A stretch of 64,000 nucleotides of DNA, from contig OY740765.1 of the NCBI GenBank assembly GCA_963513935.1, positions 123,323,362-123,387,361 on the forward strand, in the 5' to 3' direction. Below the pieces are notes generated by a model. It did not search any database, was not told the origin of the DNA, and saw only the letters and a list, made by a program, of their open reading frames with translations. The first letter of the stretch is position 1, and each line of letters starts with the position of its first letter. The DNA comes from Aphrophora alni (taxonomy: Eukaryota; Arthropoda; Insecta; Hemiptera; Aphrophoridae). The translations under genes were made by a program, and so were the position numbers. This document shows, piece after piece, positions 23,206 through 33,379 of this stretch.

Positions 23206-23730
23206 TGTGGTGATTACCACCACTCCCCCTCCCCTTCGTGAATCTGGACATATCCGCCCGGCCAGCTGATAAGAGCAGAGTAGTGCTCGAGACAGCTGTG
23301 ACTAAGGACGTCTTCAGCGATCCTCCTAATTATATTATAGTGCGGTCAATTTCTATTATGCCTTGCTAAACCCAAAGGAATAGGGCCGTTCGGCCCTTGG
23401 GTTTATATCTGGGCGCATCGCGACTTTTGGAATATCGTATAATTATTAGTCGAACTATACGTGGCTACGTTAGGCCCTACTATAGACCGACATGTTGTTG
23501 CAATACAGTGTAGTTAATATTAACATTAGTATTAGTGTAATTCTCTTATTTTAAGTAAATTAGTTTCTAGTAATACTTGTCAAAAATGGCTAGCCTAAGT
23601 TGAGATTCACCCAGTGTACTTAATTAATTTTACCACGCGATCGGGACCCGGTAATACATTACCAAAGTAGATCCGCGGACCACCCAAATCGTGACCCAAA
23701 TGCAATCCCAATACTCTCCCTGCCGTTGCA
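23206..23730 (+). repeat. Gypsy 5' LTR
   Basis: Begins TGTGGTGATTACC and ends GCCGTTGCA. Carries a strong hairpin at 23368-23404 (AAACCCAA pairing with TTGGGTTT, and GGGCC with GGCCC, with a 7-base bulge), which may sit in the transcribed repeat region. Confidence 0.97.
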
Positions 23731-23733
23731 GAA

Positions 23734-23744
23734 TGGTAGCAGAG
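23734..23744 (+). promoter_or_regulatory. Primer-binding site, initiator tRNA-Met type
   Basis: TGGTAGCAGAG begins three bases after the LTR. It is complementary to the 3' end of eukaryotic initiator tRNA-Met (…CUCUGCUACCA). The match covers 11 bases and then stops, which is short but well placed. Confidence 0.75.
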
Positions 23745-25312
23745 AAAAGGGCTTTGTCTTGTGTTCCGGGTTCTTTTGGTCGTGTCTAAACGAAAAATTA
23801 AAAAATATTAATAAAAGACCTTAATTTTTACGAGTTAATATGGTTTTTGTGCGCTGGGCGACATGTCTCGAATGGCTGGCCACACGTGTCTTCTTTTTTG
23901 CTAAATTTTGTTTTATAAAATTTTCAGTAAATTAAATTATTATTTTTTATAGATAAAACTAACCCTTAGCGTTTCATTAGTATTGCACAACATTTTTTTC
24001 GCGAAATCTAAATTCCGTCTCTCTAATTAATTATAACTCCTAATTAACCTTTTTATTTTTATCCCCGCGTATATAAAATGGTAAGTAACCAATATAAATT
24101 CGGCCTATTTTTGTTAACATCCTGTCTGCTAAAATGGTGAGTTAACTATTTAATTACAATTTTTATCTATAGTTAGAAATATTATTGTTTATTCTCCAAA
24201 TTTAATTCATGTTTTAAGTTACTAGTTTAAAATTATTTCAGTATAAAATTAATAAATTTCATTATTAAATTATTGTTAAAATATTTGAGTTTGTAAAATA
24301 ATGTGAAAAAGAGTAATATATATTTATTTATTGAAGGAAATAACGTATTGCATCGTTTAAAATAATTAATTAAAGATTTTTTTTCTTTTTCTTTCGCTGT
24401 TCGCATACGTTAAACGTAAATTCATTTAAATCATTTGTTGTCATTCTTTTATTCACCGATCTATTAATAATTGTGTATTTTGGTAATTAATTATAAAAGA
24501 ATATAGGTTTAGAATGTTTAGATATAATATGTATAAATTATGTTACGACTTGTATTTTTTTTTCCAGCGTAAATTCACATAACGTAGTTTTAAGCAATTT
24601 ATTTCCGTCTTTAAACGACAGTTTAGACCCGTCAAACCAGTTTACAGTGGTTATCGACCTTGGTTTTTTATCTTATACAGCTGATAGCGCATCGTAGATA
24701 GAAATCATTTCTCAATATCTTCTACTATAAACTACGAATATTAGATGTAGGTCTTATTTAATTTAAAACAAACAAGTATTACGCATAACTTTTCCGATTA
24801 ATTGACGCTACATTATACATCGCTCTTTTTAGCGAACTTTTAGCCTATCAGTTAGATAATATTAGGAAGCAATCCCTACTGGTCGCTAATTTAACCAAAC
24901 GTAGTGGCTCATACATCGAGGATAGGATGTTGATGAAACTTTTCCAAAAATTTTTTTTTTTCCGCACTGACGGTCACAGAAGACACTCACTCCATTCCTT
25001 TATTTATTAAACCTTAATTTCTAAATTAATTATTTAATTTTATAATTTTTTTTTTAAACATATTAATGAACTTAAGCCTACTCCACCCCCGCTATTGTCT
25101 TTACTCTCTTTTATTCCCGATCTTAACGAGATTTACGGTACCCTCCCCATAACCCCTTTATTTATTTACCTATGCGCCTTTTTTATTGCCCGGGCTACCC
25201 AACGGCCCTTCCTTATATACATCATATTTTCTTAAATTACCTAAAACAATTCTCTAACCGCCCAAACTTTTAAAAACTTTAAGAACAATTGGTAATTTTT
25301 ATTTAATTAATT
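23745..25312 (+). other. Gypsy 5' leader with possible intron
   Basis: No open frame. Two close 5' splice-site-like sequences, ATG|GTAAGT (24078-24086) and ATG|GTGAGT (24134-24142), are followed by a polypyrimidine tract and CCAG ending at 24567. A TATAAAA lies at 24072-24078. These could define a spliced leader; the evidence is sequence only. Confidence 0.45.
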
Positions 25313-26488
25313 ATGGAACAGGTAGATTTTACCGGTGACCTGCCAGCCCCATTTCCTTTTCCTCTGGCAACTACAATACCAAATAGGAAATGGATAAATA
25401 AATTAACTGCCGATCAAGCCAAATCCCTACTAGTTTCTTGGGAATTGAGTCCGGCTGACACGCTCGAGTTGAACCGGGGCTTGATTCGGTCTGAATTGGA
25501 TACTTTTGCCGATTCCTGCCACCTAAGTGCTCGAACTCGACTAACAGAGCATGTTAATACCAATCCGGTGTTAACAGAGCCAAAGCCTGCTCCTGCCGGT
25601 GACTCTGTCGTCGCAGATTTAGTAAGAGCAATCAAAGACTGCCAACTATCCGCTTCGCCTGTTCCGGGTGATAGGCAACGCCTTATGCCTCCCCATCTTA
25701 CCCATATTCTAAAACAGGTTAAACCAATTACCGCTAATCCTACGAAACAGTTCTTAACCAAACTGTCCACCATCGTTAAAACTGCCCGATTAAACCCCGG
25801 TTTTGACCAGGCAATTCTACTCGACCTCCAGACAGGTGCGTCTGGGTTGTTCCTCTATTCGGTAGAGAAAGCCATCGAATGCGGTTATTCCATTACAACT
25901 TTTAAACAGTATATTATAAACACCTTTTTTCCCACACAGAATTACCATCAAGCGTTAGCGCAATATGTTTACCGCCCCCAACGTCCGAGCGAAAATTTAG
26001 ACGATTACATAATTAATATAAGGGATATGGCCAATTTATTTCTGCCGGACCTGTGTGAGACGGAGCTACTTCGTACCATTCTATCTGGACTTCGTACGGA
26101 GGCGGCAGCCCGCCTAGCTACGGTCGATAGACCCACTACTTTATCTGAACTGTTGGCCTTGGTCCCAACGATCAACCATAGCGTGGAGAATAACCGCACT
26201 CATGGCTCTCAACAGGGCCAATCCGTGCCACCACGCCATGTTTACCAACCCCGCACTTATAATACTAACTACAGTATGAATAACCGCCACCAGTGGCTTT
26301 ACCATGGGGACCAGAGCAATAGAAGACCTAATCATTTTTATAATGATCATAGAGGTCCACAGGGCCCATCTCCCCCGCCACTGATGCCACCGAGATGGCA
26401 AACACGACCACCCTTAAACTCTCGGTACACCAACACCGGTGTCAACACGTCAAAGGCCCCGAATCAGCCTAGAGGGCATTTAAACTAG
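25313..26488 (+). CDS. Gypsy gag
   Basis: 391 codons from ATG at 25313 to TAG at 26486-26488. The middle has the gypsy capsid pattern (FLTKLSTIVKTARLNPGF, then FKQYIINTFFP and the Q-x-P-xE-(N/S)-L-x-DY type stretch RPSENLDDYIINIRDMA). The C terminus is rich in Asn, Arg, Pro and His but has no CCHC zinc knuckle, unlike many relatives. The stop codon directly follows a slippery heptamer, so part of the translation should continue as Gag-Pol. The protein forms the cytoplasmic particle and packages the RNA. Confidence 0.93.
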   Translation: MEQVDFTGDLPAPFPFPLATTIPNRKWINKLTADQAKSLLVSWELSPADTLELNRGLIRSELDTFADSCHLSARTRLTEHVNTNPVLTEPKPAPAGDSVVADLVRAIKDCQLSASPVPGDRQRLMPPHLTHILKQVKPITANPTKQFLTKLSTIVKTARLNPGFDQAILLDLQTGASGLFLYSVEKAIECGYSITTFKQYIINTFFPTQNYHQALAQYVYRPQRPSENLDDYIINIRDMANLFLPDLCETELLRTILSGLRTEAAARLATVDRPTTLSELLALVPTINHSVENNRTHGSQQGQSVPPRHVYQPRTYNTNYSMNNRHQWLYHGDQSNRRPNHFYNDHRGPQGPSPPPLMPPRWQTRPPLNSRYTNTGVNTSKAPNQPRGHLN

Positions 26489-29400
26489 TGCGGAGCGCTC
26501 TTGGAGTCGATCAGCGTCATCCGTTAGTAAATGCGGCTCACAAAGCAAACAAAACCAAACCTATAATTCATTTAACACACAGTGCCCCGTCAACCGTCAG
26601 TAAAAAATTATCTATACCAATCTCGACCACCGTCACCATCAACGCTTACATTGGCCCATTAAACACCCAGTGTTTAATTGACACGGGGTCAACTTATTCC
26701 TTAATTTCCCATAATTTTTATAAATCCCTTCAGGAACATAAACTGATTAAACAAGCCTCCCCAGTCCACCTCTCAGCCCTAACAGTCAACAACCACCGAC
26801 TGAATTTTAACCAAAAGGTATCGTTCCACCTTAAACTGGGTAACCTCTCTTGGGATTATTCTTTCCTAGTCGCACCTAAGTTACCTTTTGAAATAATTTT
26901 GAGCTGTAACTTTTTACGTAAGACCAAGGCCTCTATTGACTTCAAGAGTCAGCAGGTCCATTTCCCATACGCGTCCCCTTTAGTTTGCACATTATCCCCT
27001 ATCCTCAAGAATTTAAATACCCCCCAACCCCCGCAAATGGGTTGCAATCTGACGGCCTCCCAAAAGGCCCAACTTGCGGACCTCATTAATAAATTTCCTT
27101 ATACGGTTACCAAGAAACTGGGAAAAACCAACTTATTAACCTACCATATCAATATTAAGGACAAAAGTACACGGGTCCGTTCACGTCCTTATCAATATGC
27201 TCCCCCGAAGCTACAGGCTCTACGAGAGCATATTGACGAGCTTCTAAACAAGGGTGTTATATCACACTCTAATTCCCCTTACGCCTGCCCCGCCTTTTTA
27301 GTCCCAAAGAAAGGTGGTAAGACCAGAATGGTCGTTAATTATAAGCCCATAAACGAGCTCACAGAGCTCGAGGTAACCCCTATTCCTACATTAGAATCCG
27401 CCTTCCAATATTTGGGCAAAGCCAAATGGTTTTCCCTATTGGATTTGAATCAGGCCTACCTTCAAATTCCTCTTGACGAGGAGTCCAAAAAATATACTTC
27501 TTTCGTTTGCCCCTTTGGCCAGTACGAATATAACTTCCTCCCTTTCGGGTTAGCCAGCGGCGGACTAGTCCTCACCCGTCTTATCGAAAAGATTTTTGGA
27601 GATATTAAATATAAACATTTATTTTCCTTTTTTGACGACATATGCGTCTACTCAAACGGTTCCTTTGACGATCACGTCAAGAAAGTTGAAGGGGTCTTGG
27701 TGAGACTTCGCGACGCGGGACTCACGGTCAATCCTGAGAAACTAACCCTCGCATCGGATTCGGTTCAGTTTTTAGGCCACGTTTTTAAAAATCAGTCCGT
27801 TTCGTTACACCCAGATAGAGTCCAACCTATAGCGGAATACCCAACCCCAAAAAACCTTAAACAAACAGCCAGATTCCTCGGTCTCGCAGCATTCTACGCG
27901 AAATTTATTGATAATTTCGCCCAAATAGTACACCCACTCAACAAGCTAAAACGTAAGGGTGTTAAGTTTGAGTGGGGATCCGATCAAAATAACGCCTTTT
28001 TAAAATTAAAACAAATTTTGACCAGTAATCTAATCCTCCGCCTGCCAGACTTTAATAAACCGTTTGTGGTTCACTCGGACGCTTCGGGAACGGCACTTGG
28101 AGTATCCCTGTCACAAGATTACGATGGGGATCTCTTGCCGGTCGCCTTTGCCTCTAGACCATTAAATGTCCATGAAATTAATTATTCCACTATGGAATTA
28201 GAGTGCCTCGCCATTGTGTTTGCCTTAACCAAGTTCCAACAGTATTTGGAACACAGGCATTTCCAATTATTCACGGATAATTCCGCACTTTCCTGGCTGT
28301 TAAATCATCCTCGGCAAGTGGGGAAACTGGCCCGTTGGATAGAATTTATCAACTCTTTTCAGTTTTCGGTCCAACATATTAAAGGAGCCGATAACATAGT
28401 CGCAGACTCCTTGTCACGACTTTTTGAACCTTCCGCCCCTACAGCTATTCCTTTTTCAGCACCTATTGTTACCCCCTCGTCCAATTCAACTATATGTTTT
28501 CTGACAACCTTGCCCACAGCGTTTAAGGATATCCATATCCATCAACGTGAAGACCCTACCCTGTCTAAAATTATGAAGACAAAACCACTCCCAAGTGAAT
28601 TTTCAATTATCCAACACACACTTCTACATCGGGCCCCAGGCCAGCGCACAGGGAGAGTGGTCTTGCCGTCAAGGTTAACCGACATGGTGTTCAAATTTTA
28701 TCATGAACTTCCCATTTCTGCCCACCTTGGTATTGCCAAAACCTTGGCCCGTGTGTCGAAACACTTTTGGGCTAAAGATCTCAAGGATCAAATAACCCAA
28801 AGAGTGAAAGCCTGCGTGCAGTGTCAAAGGGCCAAACAGGCCCAGAACACTCGTGTTGGTTTTCAATCATCCGAGATTCCCACCGCCCCGTTCGAACGTA
28901 TTTACATCGACCACATTGGACCGTTACCCGCGAGTAAAAACCGTAATAAATATTTACTAACTGTGGTTGATGCTTTTTCTAAATTCACCTTGTTATTCCC
29001 TACCCGTAACACTAAAACTCAAACGACAATTAACATATTGACTAAAAATGTTTTCGGCGTATTCGGATTTCCCAAAATTATAGTCACTGATAACGTGCCA
29101 AGCTTCAAGTCGGCCGCTATGGGCCAAATGTGCCTTGAACTAGGAATAAAACATATTTCTACTTCCCCCTATTACCCTAACCCCTCTCATGCTGAGAGGG
29201 TTAATAAAAATCTAAAGGTCGCCCTTCGCGTTTTTCATGCAAAAAACCAAACTGGTTGGGACCAATTCATTCACTGGTTCCAGCTAGCATTTAATACAGC
29301 CACCCATACCAGCACAGGAAATTCCCCAGCGGGTTTGTTTTTAAGACACCATATCCGTGACCCTCTCCAATTGGCCTGGAATTTGGACGAATTAATTCCA

Positions 29401-29727
29401 CCCCCACCTTTATTAACCAACGAGGACGTTTGGTCGTCAGCTCTTCGCCACCTCACCAAGGCTCATTTCGCGCGCAAGGTCACTTATGACGCACACCGAC
29501 ACCCCAACCCATACCAGGTAGGCGATTGGGTTATGTTTAGGGAACATCACCTCAGTAATGCCACCAACAGGGTCAATGCCAAGCTGCTACCCTTATGGTC
29601 CCGTCCCTTAGTTATCGGTGCATTTACCTCCCTCGTGACCGTGGCGCTGATCGACCCCACCTCTGGTAGACAGGTTCGCACAACCCATATATCCCACTTA
29701 AAGAGATTTTTCCACCCCAAATATTAA
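26473..29727 (+). CDS. Gypsy pol (protease-RT-RNase H-integrase)
   Basis: Open from 26473 to TAA at 29725-29727; a 1079-residue frame counted from GTG 26488. Entry is by -1 frameshift, so no own start codon is needed. Aspartic protease DTGS at about residues 65-68. RT with LLDLNQAYLQIPL, FLPFGLASG and the catalytic FDD in SFFDDICVY (residues 382-384, Phe in place of the common Tyr). RNase H VHSDASGTALGVSL and LFTDNSALSWL. Integrase zinc finger ending CVQCQRAK, then Asp 808, Asp 868 and Glu 903; the last spacing is 34 residues, one less than the usual 35. A GPY/F-like C-terminal module (LWSRPLVIG) follows; no chromodomain seen. All key residues are present, so it may be active. Confidence 0.96.
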   Translation, partial: RAFKLVRSALGVDQRHPLVNAAHKANKTKPIIHLTHSAPSTVSKKLSIPISTTVTINAYIGPLNTQCLIDTGSTYSLISHNFYKSLQEHKLIKQASPVHLSALTVNNHRLNFNQKVSFHLKLGNLSWDYSFLVAPKLPFEIILSCNFLRKTKASIDFKSQQVHFPYASPLVCTLSPILKNLNTPQPPQMGCNLTASQKAQLADLINKFPYTVTKKLGKTNLLTYHINIKDKSTRVRSRPYQYAPPKLQALREHIDELLNKGVISHSNSPYACPAFLVPKKGGKTRMVVNYKPINELTELEVTPIPTLESAFQYLGKAKWFSLLDLNQAYLQIPLDEESKKYTSFVCPFGQYEYNFLPFGLASGGLVLTRLIEKIFGDIKYKHLFSFFDDICVYSNGSFDDHVKKVEGVLVRLRDAGLTVNPEKLTLASDSVQFLGHVFKNQSVSLHPDRVQPIAEYPTPKNLKQTARFLGLAAFYAKFIDNFAQIVHPLNKLKRKGVKFEWGSDQNNAFLKLKQILTSNLILRLPDFNKPFVVHSDASGTALGVSLSQDYDGDLLPVAFASRPLNVHEINYSTMELECLAIVFALTKFQQYLEHRHFQLFTDNSALSWLLNHPRQVGKLARWIEFINSFQFSVQHIKGADNIVADSLSRLFEPSAPTAIPFSAPIVTPSSNSTICFLTTLPTAFKDIHIHQREDPTLSKIMKTKPLPSEFSIIQHTLLHRAPGQRTGRVVLPSRLTDMVFKFYHELPISAHLGIAKTLARVSKHFWAKDLKDQITQRVKACVQCQRAKQAQNTRVGFQSSEIPTAPFERIYIDHIGPLPASKNRNKYLLTVVDAFSKFTLLFPTRNTKTQTTINILTKNVFGVFGFPKIIVTDNVPSFKSAAMGQMCLELGIKHISTSPYYPNPSHAERVNKNLKVALRVFHAKNQTGWDQFIHWFQLAFNTATHTSTGNSPAGLFLRHHIRDPLQLAWNLDELIPPPPLLTNEDVWSSALRHLTKAHFARKVTYDAHRHPNPYQVGDWVMFREHHLSNATNRVNAKLLPLWSRPLVIGAFTSLVTVALIDPTSGRQVRTTHISHLKRFFHPKY
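26479..26485 (+). promoter_or_regulatory. -1 ribosomal frameshift site TTTAAAC
   Basis: In gag frame the codons are CAT TTA AAC TAG, so the heptamer reads T TTA AAC in the X XXY YYZ register and is followed immediately by the gag stop. Pol is in the -1 frame, open from just after a TAG at 26470-26472. A weak 6-bp stem is possible downstream (about 26492-26520). The heptamer type is well established as a -1 site in viruses and retroelements; its activity here is inferred. Confidence 0.88.
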
Positions 29728-32700
29728 ATAGAAAAGTTACACCCTATATACCGCCTTACACTTTTTTCTCTACACTTGGGCCAGTCTCAACCGGCTTAGG
29801 TGATATTAGTTTAGTTCTTTTTCAATTCTTCCTTCTTCTTCCTCTTATAATTGTCACATCACTCAAAACACCTTCCCTATATCATCTTTTACCATTCACT
29901 CCATAACCCCCCCCCCCCTATTCTGGTTTCGTCTACCATGCGGGCCCAGTATGGCTAAGGTGCGTGCTTGCTAAGGGCGCACCTCTACGAAACGGCGCCT
30001 TGGTGGATGGGACCATTTAGGGGTTGTCAGTCTTTTTTTTATCCACCCCAACGAGAGGGCAAGCTCAATGCAGCCTCGGGTTTGTCGGCCTTCCCTTGTG
30101 AATGGAATGGTATTACACTTTTTTTTACTTTTGGGGATTTGGTTTTTTTTTTTAGCCTTTTTTGTTTTCCTATCCCCAATATATTTTTTTTTGTGGTGCC
30201 TTCCCCTCGCTTGGGTCGCCCGACCGATCCGCCAAGCACTGCATAACGACTAATCCGGAGTAGTCCGAGCTTCCTCTCTCAAACCTCATTCATCACTCAT
30301 TTATACCCCCCCCCCCCACCTTATTATTATCCTTATAAACCCTTACTTCCTTTCAAACATTCCACTCCTTGACACACTACACTTACCTCCTCTTTTTTTT
30401 CCTCTATCACCAATCTTGGTCTTTTTAGTTTAAGGAATTAAATTGTTTAATTATTTGTGTGGGTTATATGTATTAATGGTGTTGGCATTAACCAATTTTT
30501 TTTTTAATTCAATTGTGTAATGTTCCCCCCCCCCTACTTTATGTGCGCAAAAATTTTTTAAAAATTTTCGTTAAGTAACTTCAATCCCAGAACTACCGGC
30601 ATATGTATGACCTCTGGCTTTTGGTCGGCTGTAACGCCCCTCAGCACGATGCCGACCAAGCCAGGGAACCTTATTGCTGCGACTTTACCTAGCTCTAATT
30701 CCCCCTTTTCCTTCCTTCAACTCCTTAAGCCTCTTGTTGACCTACTAATAATTTTTGGTTCTATGAGCGAAATTTAAAAAGTTTGTCAGTGGTCAAGCAT
30801 TCGTATTTTTCTTATGGTTGTTTGTTATTAATTTTTGTCTATGGTTAGTGTAGGACGAGTTGTAAGTTTTCTTTTCTCTTTGGCATTTTAATTGCCTTTT
30901 GTGTTTGATCAAGTTCAACATAAGTTGTTATATATTTGGTATCAGATATATATTTATATTTATAAATTAGCCTAATTGTTAGGGTCATGTAGCTCATTCC
31001 ATTACTTCCCACTTAACCAACTCTTAATCCTTTTTTCTACAACCTCTGCTCAACCCGCTGAAATTTCATAGGTTTTATCGCTAATAAGCGATATCATTCC
31101 AAGTTCAATTTATCACCTAATATCTAGTGTATTTCCACTAATTATTAGTGAAAATCACGAATTTGTTTTCTTTAAGTATCTGGTCCGTGGGTCTTACAAT
31201 CATGGCATGGGCAACAGTATTGTGATTGCCTATCCCATCGATTTATTGTAGTAATTTAAATGCCACAAAAAAAAAATAATAAAAATAAATAAAAAAATTA
31301 TATATAAACAATAAAAAAATAAATAATAAATAAAAAAAAAAAAAAAAAAAAAAAAACATGAAAATTTAACGATAAGTGGCTCGTAGATAATTAAGCACCC
31401 TTCATCTTCACCACAACCATACTTAATGTAACAATTACAAACTTAATTTTTTAGTTGATAAGGAATCCTTTAACTTGTAAAATGACACCGTTACACAAAA
31501 TTTTAATTACAAACTTTTTTTTTAGTTTATAAGGAACCGTTTAACCTGTAAAATGAGACTGTAAGTAACCTTGAAATTTAACCAAACTACAGATCTACAC
31601 CTTACAAAACCCACTTGTGAACATCACCTCATTTTTCGTTATCAATATCCTTTTCCGATTCTTTAAACCAAATCAACAGGATGAAAATCAGAGCCAAATC
31701 TCGCCTAAAGCCAAATATATAGAAAGGTACCAGAGAGTCTCCAGGGTTACGCTTCGCTATAATGGATGACATTAAGGTATTTTTGCCTATACGCTCTTTT
31801 GGCTGCTACAGTGAACAATTCATAAATGACGTCATCAGTGCCTTCTACCTGTTTACTGGGAATTGCATCTTAATTGAGAGACCTATTTCTTAGTTCCTGT
31901 GCAAATATGTACAATGTTTGGATAAGAGCTTCATGTGACAACTCCGGGACTCGGTTACTATACTACCTAAGGCGTGGCTCACTAATATACCTTTTTTGCC
32001 TGTTCCTTCACCCATTCCCATTTGTTTATTTTTCCAATCTGCACACCATACTTCTCTAAACTCTCTTCCACCCTGCATTTTACTAAGTTTTCCATCAGCC
32101 ATTTTCAAATTTTTTTTGTTAACAAACCACTTTTAGTTTAAGTTTTAATAAACAATTGTACGGCTAATCCTATCCCATAGCAATCCCATTCAATTCCACA
32201 GCCTCATTTCGCGGCATAATCTTTCTGTTTATTTCTACTTTACCTTCTAAGTAACCCCAGTAAAAAAAAAAAAAAAAAAAAAAAACTGGGTACAAAAAAT
32301 AAATAAAAATTTTTTAAAATTAAATATAGTCATATTTACATTATATTATATTGTACGAAAGTTGTACACCTTCAGACCAGACAGTTAGTATAAAAAAAAA
32401 AGAAAAAATTAATTATATATATTTTTTTTTCCTGGCACCGGGGGAGGATTTCCCCCTTCCTTTTTTTTTCTCCTTTACCCATATCGGTTCTTCCTTTTAC
32501 CCCAATTATAAAATTCACTGTCAACCTGCCCTTTCATTCAGTGGTTTTTAGGCTTCCAGTTTGTTCTAAGTTACAGTCGTTAGGGCGAGCACTTCGCGTG
32601 TAAGTGTTCGCGTTTAATTTTTTTCTTCGCGAGCTGACCACTATGACAATGTCACCTAACACTGACTAACTTTATACCTTGTCCCATCCCCATACCTTCA

Positions 32701-32750
32701 CTCCCGTCCCGCGCACGGCGCTTCTTTTTTTTTGGTTTTTTTTTTTTTTT
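29728..32750 (+). other. Gypsy 3' non-coding region, about 3 kb
   Basis: No env or other credible frame. Contains many C and T homopolymer runs, A runs near 31327-31356 and 32262-32285, and several strong hairpins, for example 29958-29984 (AGGTGCG/CGCACCT) and 30614-30664 (14-bp stem). Unusually long for a gypsy element without a third gene. Confidence 0.75.
30614..30664 (+). other. Strong hairpin in gypsy 3' region
   Basis: CTGGC and GGTCGGC on the left pair with GCCGACC and GCCAG on the right, with an A/T pair of bases between and a 2-base bulge; 14 bp stem, 21-base loop. Confidence 0.85.
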
Positions 32751-32753
32751 GTT

Positions 32754-32765
32754 AGAGGGGGTGAC
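32754..32765 (+). promoter_or_regulatory. Polypurine tract of the gypsy element
   Basis: AGAGGGGGTGAC immediately precedes the 3' LTR and follows a T run; position and purine content fit the plus-strand primer site. Confidence 0.8.
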
Positions 32766-33290
32766 TGTGGTGATTACCACCACTCCCCCTCCCCTTCGTG
32801 AATCTGGACATATCCGCCCGGCCAGCTGATAAGAGCAGAGTAGTGCTCGAGACAGCTGTGACTAAGGACGTCTTCAGCGATCCTCCTAATTATATTATAG
32901 TGCGGTCAATTTCTATTATGCCTTGCTAAACCCAAAGGAATAGGGCCGTTCGGCCCTTGGGTTTATATCTGGGCGCATCGCGACTTTTGGAATATCGTAT
33001 AATTATTAGTCGAACTATACGCGGCTACGTTAGGCCCTACTATAGACCGACATGTTGTTGCAATACAGTGTAGTTAATATTAACATTAGTATTAGTGTAA
33101 TTCTCTTATTTTAAGTAAATTAGTTTCTAGTAATACTTGTCAAAAATGGCTAGCCTAAGTTGAGATTCACCCAGTGTACTTAATTAATTTTACCACGCGA
33201 TCGGGACCCGGTAATACATTACCAAAGTAGATCCGCGGACCACCCAAATCGTGACCCAAATGCAATCCCAATACTTTCCCTGCCGTTGCA
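32766..33290 (+). repeat. Gypsy 3' LTR
   Basis: Same length as the 5' LTR with two base differences; followed by the target duplication AAGT. Confidence 0.97.
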
Positions 33291-33379
33291 AAGTAGTAGA
33301 ATTTTAAAGTGAAGATTATAAGGGCTAAAATACAAATTTTCAAAGAAAAAACTTATTTCCCTTCTGCCTACATTTTTGG

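Larger units (their letters stand above)
23202..33294 (+). mobile_element. Ty3/gypsy LTR retrotransposon, young and apparently complete
   Basis: The element spans 23206-33290 with a 4-bp target duplication AAGT (23202-23205 and 33291-33294). LTRs are 525 bp each, start TG and end CA, and differ at two positions only (T/C near 23442 and C/T at 23716 in the left copy), so the insertion is recent. Order: 5' LTR, primer-binding site, about 1.6 kb leader, gag, a -1 frameshift site, pol (protease, RT, RNase H, integrase), about 3 kb of non-coding sequence, polypurine tract, 3' LTR. Gag and pol are uninterrupted. Base composition of the coding part is clearly richer in C than the surroundings. Confidence 0.97.

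Noticed and set aside
25414..26401. Antisense open frames under gypsy gag
   Set aside because: Shadows of the strongly coding plus-strand gag frame.
29968..30246. 92-codon open frame in the gypsy 3' region as a possible env or accessory gene
   Set aside because: No ATG start, no signal peptide followed by a plausible protein, and composition is set by T and C runs; a minus-strand frame overlaps it fully.
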